Assembly: GCA_025917655.1 (NCBI GenBank)
Contig: CP084617.1
Span: 248,001-312,000, forward strand
From: Chlorella sorokiniana
Taxonomy: Eukaryota; Chlorophyta; Trebouxiophyceae; Chlorellales; Chlorellaceae
Reading direction: 5' to 3'
Length of the DNA stretch: 64,000 nucleotides
In this document: in pieces, positions 10,188-20,690 of the stretch
Numbering within the stretch: position 1 is the first letter of the stretch
Layout: each line of letters begins with the position of its first letter
Notes under the pieces: model-generated
What the model was told of the DNA's origin: nothing
Database searches by the model: none
The model's input: only the letters and a program-made list of their open reading frames with translations
Position numbers and translations under genes: made by a program

Positions 10188-12785
10188 TGTGTGCGTGCTG
10201 CCGCCTGCGCCTGCATGGGGAACCATAGACACCTGTGTGTAAGAACTGCCCCCAGCTTCCCAGTGAAAAGCCGGTGAGCTTGGGCGCATGAGGAAGCTGT
10301 CAACCGTGGCCAGCTGCACACATGACTGCCAACCTGACTGCCAACTGTTCAAGGGGTTTTCACGGCTGGCAGTACTGCCAACCATGCGGCTGCCCGAACA
10401 CCTGCGCCAGGGACCCGTCCGCATGGGTTCGACTTGCTTCTGCCAGGAGTAGGTTTGGGGGATCTGTGGTCAGGGGGCAGGGCGGGCGTTGGATGTTGTT
10501 CGGGGCCACTCCTGCCAACTGCCCCTGCTGAGGTGGCCTCTCTTTGACATGCACAGTTCTCCGCGCATGCCCTGACCAAATAACTTATCCTGCCATCCAT
10601 CATAACCTTGCATACGCGTCAGGACGGAGGAGTGCTGCCCATTGATGGCTGAACTGCCCCGGGTGCAGTCACGCTCTTTCACTTCTGTGGACTAGGATAT
10701 TTGCACTTCACGGCACATTGGGGGTTAGTTGCGCGCGCATGACAGCGAACAAGCCACAGGAGGAACATCAGGATACTCAAGAGTAAGATTGCGAGTTGAA
10801 GAGCTCGCCATTCCCGCAACCAGACATCCCCATGACAGTGATCGGATCCCATATCGACACACTCGGCCCAGCCCCAGCCAGCAACAGTTGCGGGGGCCTG
10901 CCTTGGCCACCGTCCCCGCAGCGTGCCCGGCGGCCGGGGTGCTCCAGCCGCATCCTGCAGCGCCGGCAGCAGCCTCTCTAATCGACGATTTCTGCCTGGC
11001 GCTGGCCGTCCCGGGTGTTGCACTTTGGCTCACGGAGACTGTAAGTCGCCGCTGCCACCGCACGCCCGGCAGCTGCCTGTGTTCCCACCACATGACTCAT
11101 CGACGGCATGGCATGAATTCATTCTGGCGAGGTTCGAACCTCGCCAGATACACGTGTTTGTTGGTTGCTAATGCCTTCGCTCCTTTTCTTTATTAAATCC
11201 CCTCCCGCCCTCCCCGCCCACTACCTCCACCCCCTCCCCCTCACACACACACACACACACACAAAATGTAAATATAAGAAAACCAACGCAAACCACCCAC
11301 CCATGCAGGGCTCTGCCATCCCCCTGCCGCTGGGCACGCTCCTGGCGGCAGCCTCCCTGGGCAGCTGGCAGCTCGTGACGCGGCTTGCCCGCGCCCGCCA
11401 CTCGCTGTGCTGGGCTGTTTTCGGGCTCACAATGCTGGCCCGCCACTGCCTGGCCTGGGCGCATGCGGCGCAGGACCCTCTCCGTCTGTCTGCCGCCTGT
11501 GCTTTTTCCTCAGGTTGGGCGCTGCCAGCAGCCGCATCATGGAGGTTGCCCCTGCAGGACAGGCGCAAACACCTCCGTTGTTGTGCCGCAAGCCAGCCAT
11601 GAACCGAATCGCCGCTGCAGCTGCGAGCTAGCCCGGCAGCTGCAGGCTACCGACGACAGCCTGCTCGCCCCCGGCCTCTGCAGCCTCGTATACATGCGGC
11701 GTGGCCGCCGTCGCGCTGCTGGTTGCCTTGGCGGCACAGCGGCTGGGCGCGCTTGTGGAGCTTGGCGCACGACGGGCAGGCCTCTTGCAATGCCCAGAGC
11801 AGCCAGGTGGGTGCTTCGCTGCGGTCCACGGACAGCAGGCGGAAGGCGCCCGCGCAGCAGCCCGTGCAGTGCCGCCGTGTGTGCTCGACTGCGCCAGTGG
11901 CCCCGCTTCTTGCAGAGTGTGCTGCCACCTGTGCCGCGTGCCAGGCGCTGGGGCAAACGGGGCTGCCGCCGCTGCTGAAAGCTGAGACGCAGCAGGCAGC
12001 AGTGGCCAGCAACCATGGAGGAGCCGTGGCAGAGCTTGAGGAGGACAGCAAGGCGCCCAAATGCTGCCAGCTGGTCTAACCGCGAGCGCCCACAGCATAG
12101 GCAGGCAACCAAAGCCCCTTCCGTCGTGCGCTCATAAGCATGCTTAACGAATCATGGCGGAGCCAGAATCCACCCTCCAACGGGACGCAGCTTGCGCCTC
12201 GCGCTGCCCGCTGTCCCCTCTTCCTGATGCACGCTACGACTGCCGGAGAGCACGCCGTATGGCCGCTGAGTGTGTTAAAAGAGGCAAATCACGCGAAGGT
12301 GCGGCAGGGAGAGCGCCCGCGCCGGTCCGCCAGCCCGGGCGGGCGCCTGCCGCCGCCGCTGCGGGGCCCACGGGATGAATGGAGGCAGGGTGGAGGCACC
12401 GGGCGGCACTGCGAGAGAAGTGGCTGCTGCTGCTGCTGCTGCTGCTGAAAAAAGGGGGCAAACGCATGTGGCAAGCAAACAAGGACGGGGGGGACGTGTG
12501 CAGCGGCGTGACCAAGCCAGGCTGCTACGTAGTGGCTGCTGTGTGCTGTTGGGGGATGAACCCAGGGTTGAGGGCACAGGTAGGGTGGAGGGGCGCCTTT
12601 GGGGGGGCCGAATGCGTGCGTCGAGCGAGCCGGTAGGGCGCTCGCAGCACAACGCACAAGCCCCTTCAAGGCTCCCGCTGCTGCTGAGGCGCTCGCCGTG
12701 GCCGCAGGTTGCCGCCAGGCTGGCCGTGCACGGAACGCTGTGGCAGGCCTGTCGACCCACGGGCGTCGCGCGCGGCGCCGCCGCA
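10188..12785. other. Poorly resolved stretch with a possible small membrane-protein gene
   Basis: No family is recognisable. The best coding hint is on the plus strand. An open frame ends in DDFCLALAVPGVALWLTET at a strong donor (GTAAGT, about 11041) and may join to about 11308, giving PLPLGTLLAAASLGSWQL, a hydrophobic stretch. A pyrimidine-rich acceptor near 11515 could lead to a short C-terminus stopping near 11631. A further plus-strand open frame with several Cys (CRRVCS, ECAATCAACQ) stops near 12079. None of these could be joined with confidence, and the minus strand offers no better reading. A 26-bp perfect palindrome lies at 11123-11148. From 12080 to 12785 I see only downstream flanking DNA of the next minus-strand gene. 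Confidence 0.25.
11123..11148. repeat. 26-bp perfect palindrome centred on TTCGAA
   Basis: The two 13-base halves are exact reverse complements; the core reads GAGGTTCGAACCTC. It lies in the putative intron downstream of the strong donor at 11041. It resembles a tRNA T-arm only superficially, because there is no matching acceptor stem or anticodon arm. Confidence 0.85.
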
Positions 12786-15700
12786 TCACTCGTCGACGAC
12801 GCCGGCGGCGGCAGCCGCCGCGGCGGCCGCCTGGTAGCTGCGCTGCACGGCGCCCATCTGGCGCAGCACGGCCTGCTGCAGCGCCGTGCCCGCAGCGCCG
12901 TGCACGGTGTGCACCTCCACAGCCATGCGCAGGGCAATCTGCAGAGGAAGGGGTGGTGGTGGTGGTGTGTGTGTGGGTGGGGCGGGGGTGGGGTGGGGGG
13001 GGTGGAGGGAGGGTGCCATGGATAAGGGGGTTGCGCAGGAAATGGAGAGGGGGCTGGCTGGCAGGGCAGGCATGCCTGGACCCAGCCACCGCCAACCGCA
13101 GCCAGAGGAGCAAACTGCCCAGGGGGCGGGGCGGGGGGCAGCACCCGCATTCCAAACGCAAGCCCTGGTTGGCATCTTCTCGCCGCCCGCAGCGGCCCAC
13201 GGGAGGCGTCGCCACCAACGTCATAAACACACTTCAGCCCGCCCCTCTTCCCGCCTGCGCGACCCACCTGGCTGGGGAGCAGCGGCTTGGTGAGCATGGA
13301 GGAGCAGACGGCGCGGTGCTGCGCGTACAGCAGGCGGTGGCAGTCCTGGGAGCAGAAGGGGGTGGCCTTGCAGCCGGGGCACCAGGAGGGCGCATGCGCT
13401 CGCTCATCGGGTTGCCGCAGGTGGCGCAGCTGAAGAAGGAAAGGGGGGTGCGTGGTGGTGTGGGTCGGCAGCTATGGACAATCGTGGATGGCACGGCAAG
13501 GCCTGGGGCGGGACGGGCCAGCGGCGGCTGCCCGGGGAGAGGCACGGCGGGGCACCAGGCTGCCGCCCTCGCGAGGCCTCCGCTGTGCGGTGCAATGAAC
13601 ACTCTCGACGCCTGCCTCGCTCGCTGCTGCCTCCCCTCTCTAGCAGCTTTGCTGCAGCAAATGCCCTCTCACCGGTAGTAGAGCGGGCCGCCGCTGAGCC
13701 CGATCTTGGCCGCGCACTCGATCTCCAGCATGCTGCGCCGGTCCACGCCGGCTGCGCAGGGGGAAGCCAGCGGCGAGGCAGACGCAGGCAAGTGAGGCGC
13801 ATGGCAGGCGGGGGGCAGCAGGCGGGAAGCGGCAAAGGCCGCGGCTGGGAGCCGCCGCGGCAACGACTCGGCGCCGCAGCCCGCCCCGCCCACCAGCGCC
13901 CTTGCCTGGTCAGGCGAGCACCCACCTGCGATGTACGAGTCCACGGCTGCGTTGAAGAGCTCCATGCGGCGCTGCTGGTCCTCCAGCGTGATGCTGTCCT
14001 GCTGGTAGTGCCCGTCAGGCAGGAAGTCGACCTGAAGGTGGCGGCACGGGCGGCGGTACGGGGTTGGGGCGAGGGAAGGGCTGGGAGGAGAGCTGGGCTA
14101 GGGGCGGAGGGATGCACGAGTCCAAGGGAGAGCCGGGGCCGCTGAGCCGGCAGAGCGAGTGCGGCAAGGGGCGGCGGCGGGCCGGGCGCAAGCGAGGAGC
14201 GCGGCGCGCGACCACAGCGTGCGCAGCGGGGGCCCACCTGGCCGAGGGCGTGGTAGAAAGCGGGGTCCATGAGCCCGCCCTCCAGCAGCGTGTGGGCAAT
14301 GGCGCGCAGCGGCTTCTGCGCCGCCGCCGCCGCCGCCGCCTGCTGCTGCTGCTGCGCGGCGGCGCGGCCGCCTGCTGCTGCGCCTTGGCCTGCGCGGCGG
14401 CTGCCTGCTGCAGCGCCATCTGCTGCAGCGCCTGCTGCAGCGTGTACTGGGCAGCCGCCCGGAGCCGCCCTGCAGCTGCTGCTGCTGCGCCGCCGCCGCG
14501 GTCGGGGACGCCAGGCTGGCCACCAGGTGCTGCTGCGGCGCGCCCAGCGCAGCCAGCGCGGCCTGCTGCTGCGCGGGCGTGGGCGCGGGCGCGGAGACGG
14601 GCGCGGGCGGCGCCAGCGCTGCCGGCGTGGGCGGCTGCGGAGCGGGGCCGTGCGGCGCCACCGACAGCAGCGAGCCGCCCTGGCCGCCCAGCGGGTTCCA
14701 CCCGCCGCCCAGCCCCAGCGAAACCTGCTGGTCGCCGCGGGCAGACAGCGGCGGGGCCGTGACGGGATCAGAGGCCGACAGCCCGTTCTGCTGCGGCATG
14801 CCGCCCATGGCGGACGCCACCGAGCGCGGCGACAGCATCGCCGCCGCGTCGTAGCCGCCCACAGGGAAGCCGCCGAGCGCGGAGACAGCACGGACGGCGC
14901 CGGCGCCGCTGGCGGCGGCGGCGGCGCTGCCACGGGGCGGCGGGGGCGGCGGGCGCGCGGGCGGCAGCGACGCGACGCGCTCGTCATAGACGGGCGCCGT
15001 GCCGGCGGCGGCGGCGGCGGCGGCCGCCGCCGCAGCCTCCTCCTGCTGCTGCTGCTGCTGCTTCAGAAGTGCCTGGCGGAAGGACACCCCGGGCTGCATG
15101 ATGGCGCTGGGCTGCGCCGGCGCTGCCGGCTTGTCAGCGCCGTTTGCCGGCGCGTCGCCGCCCGCGGCGCCGCCCACCGGCGTGCTTTCGCCGCTGCTGG
15201 CGGTGCCGGCGCGGCCGTTGGCCGCCGGCTTGACGCCGCTGCCGCCGCTGCCTGCCGCGAGGTGCTCCTTGCTCCAGACCAGCTGCTCCGCCGTGGGGTT
15301 GGCGATGGGGTCGTCGGGCTTGGGCAGGCTGGCGGGGATGGCGAAGGGCGGGTGCGGGAAGCGGCACTTGCTGATGTTGCACTGCCCGCGCACCCACTCG
15401 CGGCACGGCGGCGCCTGCCCGCACTTGCAGCTGTCCCACAGCTTGTGGACCTTGCCGCAGTCGCACTGCCAGTGGCCCAGCCACGTCACAATCGCCATCT
15501 CCTTGGGCCCCGCCTGCTCCGCCGCCAGCGCCGCCGCCGCCGCCTGCGCCGCCGCCTTCTGCTTGGCGGCAGCGGCGGGCGGGTTGGCGATGGGGTCTGC
15601 CGGCTTGGGCAGGTGGTCCGGGATCTTGAAGGGCGGATGCGGGAACCTGCCCCGGGGGGGCGCGCGCAATGAAGCGATACGCGCTAGCAGCCAGCAGCGA

Positions 15701-16269
15701 GGACAGCGCCAGGCCCCGCCCCGCTGACAAGGCACCAACAAGGCCTGCTAGGTCTGGGGCGCTGGCATTTGGTGCGTTCAGGCGGAGCACGGCGGCTGCG
15801 CTGTCATCGAGCGGCAGGGCAGCGGTGCAAAAGCGCAGAGCAGAGCAGGTGGGTGCTCACCTGCACTTGGGCAGCAGGCAGTTGCCGCGCACGTACTCCC
15901 TGCAGCACAAGGGACGAAACAACCACAGGAAAGCTGGGACGGGCAGGCACGCAGACTGCTTTGCCAGCCCAGCGCTGGGGGCCGCAAGGGGCAGCAAGCG
16001 GCCGACCCTGCCCGCCAAAGGCGGCAGGCGCAGGGGCCGCAGCTGCGACCCCGGCGGCTGAAGGCCCGGTATACTGGCGTTGTGATCATCCTGAAGCTGT
16101 GTGGACAGCCGGCGACTGCTGATCAGGGCTGCAGGGACCTCCTCATCCAACCCCGCTCAAGCCGCACTCGCCTGCAAGGGCTAGGCTGCCCGCAAGTGCA
16201 TGTGTCCCAGAGCTTGTTGGTGCTGCCGCAGGAGCACCGCCAGTCGCCATTCCAGCCAATAATGGCCAT
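12786..16269 (-). CDS. Duplicated CxC/CCCH zinc-finger protein with C-terminal MYND finger
   Basis: Exons, 5' to 3': 16269-16172, 15899-15861, 15646-14238, 14031-13926, 13751-13673, 13429-13268 and 12938-12786 (stop). The start MAIIGWNGDW matches MAIVTWLGHW at the head of the second module. Each module has a RanBP2-like knot with Cys-x-Cys pairs (WRCSCGSTNKLWDTCTCG; WQCDCGKVHKLWDSCKCG), then a C-x7-C-x4-C-x3-H finger, then FPHPPF.IP..LPKP.DPIANP. A long Ala/Gln/Pro-rich disordered region follows, then conserved helical exons (LLEGGLMDPAFYHALGQ, MELFNAAVDSYIAG). A MYND-type finger comes last: CATCG, WCPGC, FCSQDC, then H-x3-C. The combination suggests an RNA- or protein-binding regulator; its function is unknown. 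Intron 1 has a GC donor (AG|GCGAGT). One-base offsets occur in the polyQ tract (about 14360-14480) and in the MYND exon near 13386. Confidence 0.75.
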
Positions 16270-17711
16270 CGTGCCGCGAGCAGCGCCTGAGCGCGCTACG
16301 ACCGGCATGGCTGCCTGCAGGGTGTGGCACACGATCGCGGCGCTTTTGAGATAGCGAGACACCCCGGAGTGGGGCGTCAAAGGTGCTTGATGCGAGCCGA
16401 GGAGCACCCCTCTCCTGCTGGCAGCAGCAGGCTCTACCTGTTGGCGCTGCAAAGTTTCGTTGGAGGATATGTGAACTGACCTGCAACACGGGGCGCTGTC
16501 GCCTTACTTCTGGCGCCCTTGCCTTTCCATTGGGGGCCTGCCGGAATTGGCAGGGCGTTTCGACAGTCATGTGGCACTTCACGTGCTGGCTCCATCATAG
16601 ATCATGGCATTCCGCATGACCAAATAAGCTCTCTTTCACAGGCTGCCATCGAACATTGCCTGCACCCAGCTGCTGTCGCTTGGGCCGCAGCCGGGCCCCA
16701 AAAATTGTGCGTGGACATATGAAACTGCGAGGCTGCGAATATCACAGTGTTGCAGCGGCGGCGGCTTTTCTGTGCAGGGCACCGCCCAGCACCGGGCAGT
16801 GCAGGCCGCCGTCTGGAGGGACACTTGGGTCGAAGGTTCCATGCACAGGCCCTCAGGCACAGCAAATGATGAGGTGACGCAGAAGGAAACACCAAGTGCA
16901 CAATCAATTAGCTGCGCAACAACGCAGCGGAAGCAAAGAAGCACTGAACAGCAGCGGTCTATGCGGCATGCGGTCATCGTGCTGCGCTGAAGGTTGGTCG
17001 CGCTGTCTCTGACGTTTTGGCACCCTACATCACAAGTGGGGTGCCGTCGCTTGCTCGCCCTCGGCCAGCCAGCTGGCGCCTTCACCGTTGCCTGCAGACA
17101 GCGGAGAAGCGCCAGCGGCCAGCGCCTGAAGGCGGGCATGCATTGGTTGCTTTATGCAATGTATGAAGCTGGGGAGGAGCAGGAGCGCTGGCAACATGGT
17201 GAACGAGTGAGTTTCTCAAGATCAGGGGTGCCGCGCAGACATCCAGAAAGTAACAGATCGGTGGCGCGCCTGCGTCAAAGGCACATGCTGCGCTCGTGCT
17301 GAGCTCCATTCAGGACCCTTGGGCGCCTTCGGCGATGTTCGGCATTCCATCTCAATGTGTACACCGTGGTGTCCATTATCAAGGTCCTCTCATGCTGGCA
17401 GCTCGGTCGCTGCTGTTTCGCCGGGGGCGTCCCACACGAGAGGCGGCTCTGGGGCATGCCTGGCGCCTTTCTGAAGACCATCAGAATCGATATGCACTAT
17501 TTAGCACATCTGATCATTCACCAGAGTCACCCGCATGGATTTTGGTTCAGCGGGAGCGGGGCGCCGCCACGACGGCCACTTGGACCAGCACAGGCACGCG
17601 CCTGGCCCTGCACCCTGCATTCGTAAATCCTGCTTCTGCCTCGCTGGGCTGTAGTTATGCTAGCCTGACAACCAACTGCAGGCGTAGCAAAGCTGGAGCG
17701 GCGCTACATCG
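16270..17711. other. Intergenic, divergent promoter region
   Basis: This 1.4-kb stretch lies between two divergent genes. Composition is less GC-rich than the exons around it, and open frames lack conserved motifs. It may hold 5' UTR or a missing first exon of the RUS-family gene: a plus-strand frame ending just upstream of 17712 reads AKLERRYIDDGSSS, recalling the RY-x-x-D segment that precedes the core in plant RUS proteins. Confidence 0.4.
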
Positions 17712-19617
17712 ATGACGGCAGCAGCAGCGACGGCGCCGCTGGCGGCAGCAGCGGCGCGCGCCGCCGCGCCGCCGTGGCTGTCGCTGCCGCGCTGGCGCCA
17801 GGCGGTGCTGTCGCAGCTGCAGGCCACCTTCCTGCCCTCCGGCTACCCCGACACCGTAGCCCCGGGTACCTGAGCAACACGCTGTGGCAGGCGGCGCACC
17901 ACACGGCTGGCTCCGCCAACGGAGGTGCTCCGCCCATGCCCGCTGTCCCCACCGTCCCCCTTGCCTGCCTGGGTGCACCTTGTTGGGGCGTCGAGCTACG
18001 ACCTTCTTTCTACCCATCAAGCATGCTATTAGGACTCTCTGCGAGCTGTTTCATGGACAACAACCAGCTAGTTGTCCCGGCTGCCTCCCTGCCCCCCCCC
18101 ACCACCCCCACCCACCCACACCGCGCGCAGTGCTGGCCTCCACCTTCCTCCTCTACTCGGTCGGCCTGGGCGCGGGCGCGGTGCCCACCGCGGGCGCCCT
18201 CAACTGGGTGATGAAGGACGGGCTGGGGCAGGCGGGCACGCTGCTGTTCGGCAAGGCCATCGCCCACAACTTTGACGTCTCGCCGCGCGCCTGGTACCTG
18301 CTGGCCTCCGCCAAGCTCAACCTGGCCATGGGGTGAGCGCGGGGGAGGAGCCTTGACTGGGGCGCGGCGCACGTGGCCAGCAAAGGGCAGCAGCGCCGGT
18401 GAGCCTGGCCTGGCTGGCGAGTCTGGTGGTCGCTGCAAGCTGCCTGAGTGTTGATTGGTGGGAGGTGGCCGCCGAGGGGCCCAGCCCGTCCTGGATGCAG
18501 CGAAACAACCGGCGGCCCCGCGCTGCCGCCATCACCACCCTGTCTCCCTTCTGCCCCACGCGCCCCCTCCCCAACCCCCTCGTGCTTTTCAACGGCTGCG
18601 CCCCTCCCGCCCACTCCTTCACCCCCTCCCAACCTCGGCGTTGTCTTCCGCTGCCGCCCTGCCCGTCGGTGCAGGCTGGAGATCTGCACCTTCCTCGCGC
18701 CCTCCTACTTCTTGCCCGTGGGGGCCCTGGCCAACGCCGTCAAGGGCCTGTCCTGGATGGCAGGCGGCTCCACCAAGTCGGTGTTCAAGGTGGGCCGCTC
18801 GCGTGTGTCTGTATGTATAGATGTTGATGTGAGAGGGTGAACTCACACAGCGTTATTGCTGTGTGTTTGTGGTTCGTGCTGCTTGTGAGGGGCGGCATGC
18901 TGCTTGGCCAGCGAATGCCAGGCGATGCACCGCGCTGTGCGTTGCTGCCAGCGGCAGCCGCGACAGGGGCTCTGGTTTCGTGCTGTTTTCCCGGGTCCCA
19001 CCGCGCAGCCACCGCACGCTGCTCCGCCTTGCTGGGCCGCCACGCGAGCGCCCGCCCTCCCGCGCCTGCGGCGTCACGCTGCGCTGCGCACGCTGCGCTG
19101 CAGGTGTCCTTTGCTGCCGACAACAACTTTGGGGATGTGTCCGCCAAGGCCACCAGCCAGACCATCTGCGCATCCATTCTGGGCACATCGGCAGGTGGGG
19201 AGCCGGCATCGTTTGTGTGTGTGTTGGGGGGGAGGAGTGGAGGCAGCCAGCAGGGCTCTCTGCACTATGCTCTCCATGCTCCCAGCTGCACAACTGGCCA
19301 GCAGCCAGCAGCCGGTGGTCGGGCGCCGCTGCGCACACGCTGACTCACCACCATTGCCCGCCTGCTAACGCCTCGCCCGACCATGAACCTCATCGCGCTG
19401 CCGCTGCACCGCTGCCCGCCGCAGGCGTTGCACTGGCTTCCCAGATAGGCCAGTCTGTGGGGCTGGCGCTGGCCTGCTATGCCAGCCTGGCCGCTTTCCA
19501 CCTGTACACGGGATACCTGGCGGTACGGTGTGTCCCGCTGGCTACGCTCAACCCGTCCCGCCTGGAGCTGCTCATCCGGCTGTACCTGCAGCAGCTGCAG
19601 GGTGAAGCGGGAGAGCG

Positions 19618-19648
<31 letters not shown>

Positions 19649-19925
19649 TGCATAGGAACAGCGCAGCGGCAGCAGCAGCAGCAGCAGCAGCAGCCAGGGA
19701 ACAGCTCAGCTGCAGACGCGGCGACGCTCCGCAGCAACGGTGGCGGTGCCTCGGCACAGGAGCGCCCTGGGCGGCAGCACGCTGCTGCTGCGGCTGCGGC
19801 GGTGGTGCTGCCCACGCCTGCTGAGCTGGCAGGGGCGGACCCGGTCTTCCACCGCCCTTCGGTGTGCGTGGGCACCCCGCTGCCCAAGCTGGTGGCGCAG
19901 CTGGGCAGCCAGCTGGGGCGCATCC

Positions 19926-19968
<43 letters not shown>

Positions 19969-20377
19969 CGGGCAACGGCAGGAGCCTGAGGAAATGCGGG
20001 AAGCAGGGCAGCAGCGGCAGCAGCAGTCTGGCACGAGTGCCTCGCTGCAGGCAGAGGGGCTGGCGTGGGAGCCGCCGCCGCGTCACCTGCTGGTTCCCGA
20101 CGGCGGCCGGGTGCACCTGCTGCTGCATGAGCAGGCAGAGGCCGCGGATTGCATCCTTGGATATATGCACGCCTGCCTGCTGCTGCACGAACAGCACAGC
20201 ATGCACAGCGGCGGTGGCAGCGGCGGCGGCGGAGGCAGCTGCGAGGTGGAGCGCATACGGCGTATGCTGCAGCAGGCTCGCCGCTTGCTGCCCGGCCTGC
20301 TGCGTGAGCTGGAGGCGGCCGGCTGGGACGACCAGAAAGTTGTGCTGGAGGCAAAGAAGCGGCGGTACACATGGTAA
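17712..20377 (+). CDS. ROOT UV-B SENSITIVE (RUS/DUF647) family protein
   Basis: Exons: about 17712-17930, 18131-18332, 18675-18789, 19105-19192 and 19425-20377. Conserved RUS core segments are present in order: FLPSGYPDTVAP then GYLSNTLWQ; STFLLYSVGLGAGAVP with NWVMKDGLGQAG; LLFGKAIAHNFDVSPRAWYL; LEICTFLAPSYFLPVGALAN; AADNNFGDVSAKATSQT; and a membrane-like SVGLALACYASLAAFHLYTG. Plant RUS1/RUS2 act in UV-B signalling and vitamin B6-linked responses; other members have unknown biochemistry. The last exon adds a roughly 250-residue tail with several polyglutamine tracts and ends AKKRRYTW. The first exon is open from ATG 17712, but a one-base loss in the CCCGGG near 17870 breaks the frame between TVAP and GYLSN. 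The start is uncertain because an upstream exon with a transit peptide would be expected. Confidence 0.85.
19928..19966 (+). repeat. (CAG)n tract coding for polyglutamine
   Basis: Thirteen uninterrupted CAG triplets lie in the last exon of the RUS-family gene. Shorter CAG runs lie at about 19620-19645 and 19668-19692 in the same exon. All are in frame and would give polyGln segments. Confidence 0.95.
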
Positions 20378-20690
20378 CCACCGGGTACTGCCTCACCGCA
20401 CCGCTCCTCTCCTCATATGTATTCTTTCACCTTCTTGTTGCACACAACCTTTTCATGCTACCCGTTCCTAACACCTCAGCATTTGACGAACACCAGGCTT
20501 TACACTGCTCGCTACGCTTCTTTTGTCACCAATGATTCTGTTTTAACAGGCTCTGCCTCACAAGTGCTCAGCCTTTGCTGCCCTGCCGCCCATGGACGGC
20601 GCAGGGCACGGGGCGCCCCAGCCTGGCCTCTCCGCGTTTGCAGTCATGGTTGCGCCGTGTTCTGACAAGGCGGGAGTCTGCTGGCGCTCC
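20378..20690. other. Convergent 3' flanks
   Basis: About 310 bp between the stop of the plus-strand RUS gene and the stop of the minus-strand membrane-protein gene. It is comparatively A/T-rich and has no coding signal. It must hold both 3' UTRs and polyadenylation sites. Confidence 0.6.

Noticed and set aside
11120-11150. tRNA T-arm-like sequence around GGTTCGAACC
   Set aside because: It is a plain palindrome. There is no acceptor stem, D-arm or anticodon arm at the right distances on either strand.
13404-14987. Very long Arg/Pro/Ala-rich open frames antisense or out of frame to GC-rich exons
   Set aside because: They are by-products of high GC content, which makes stop codons rare. The real frame is shown by zinc-finger motifs and splice phases.
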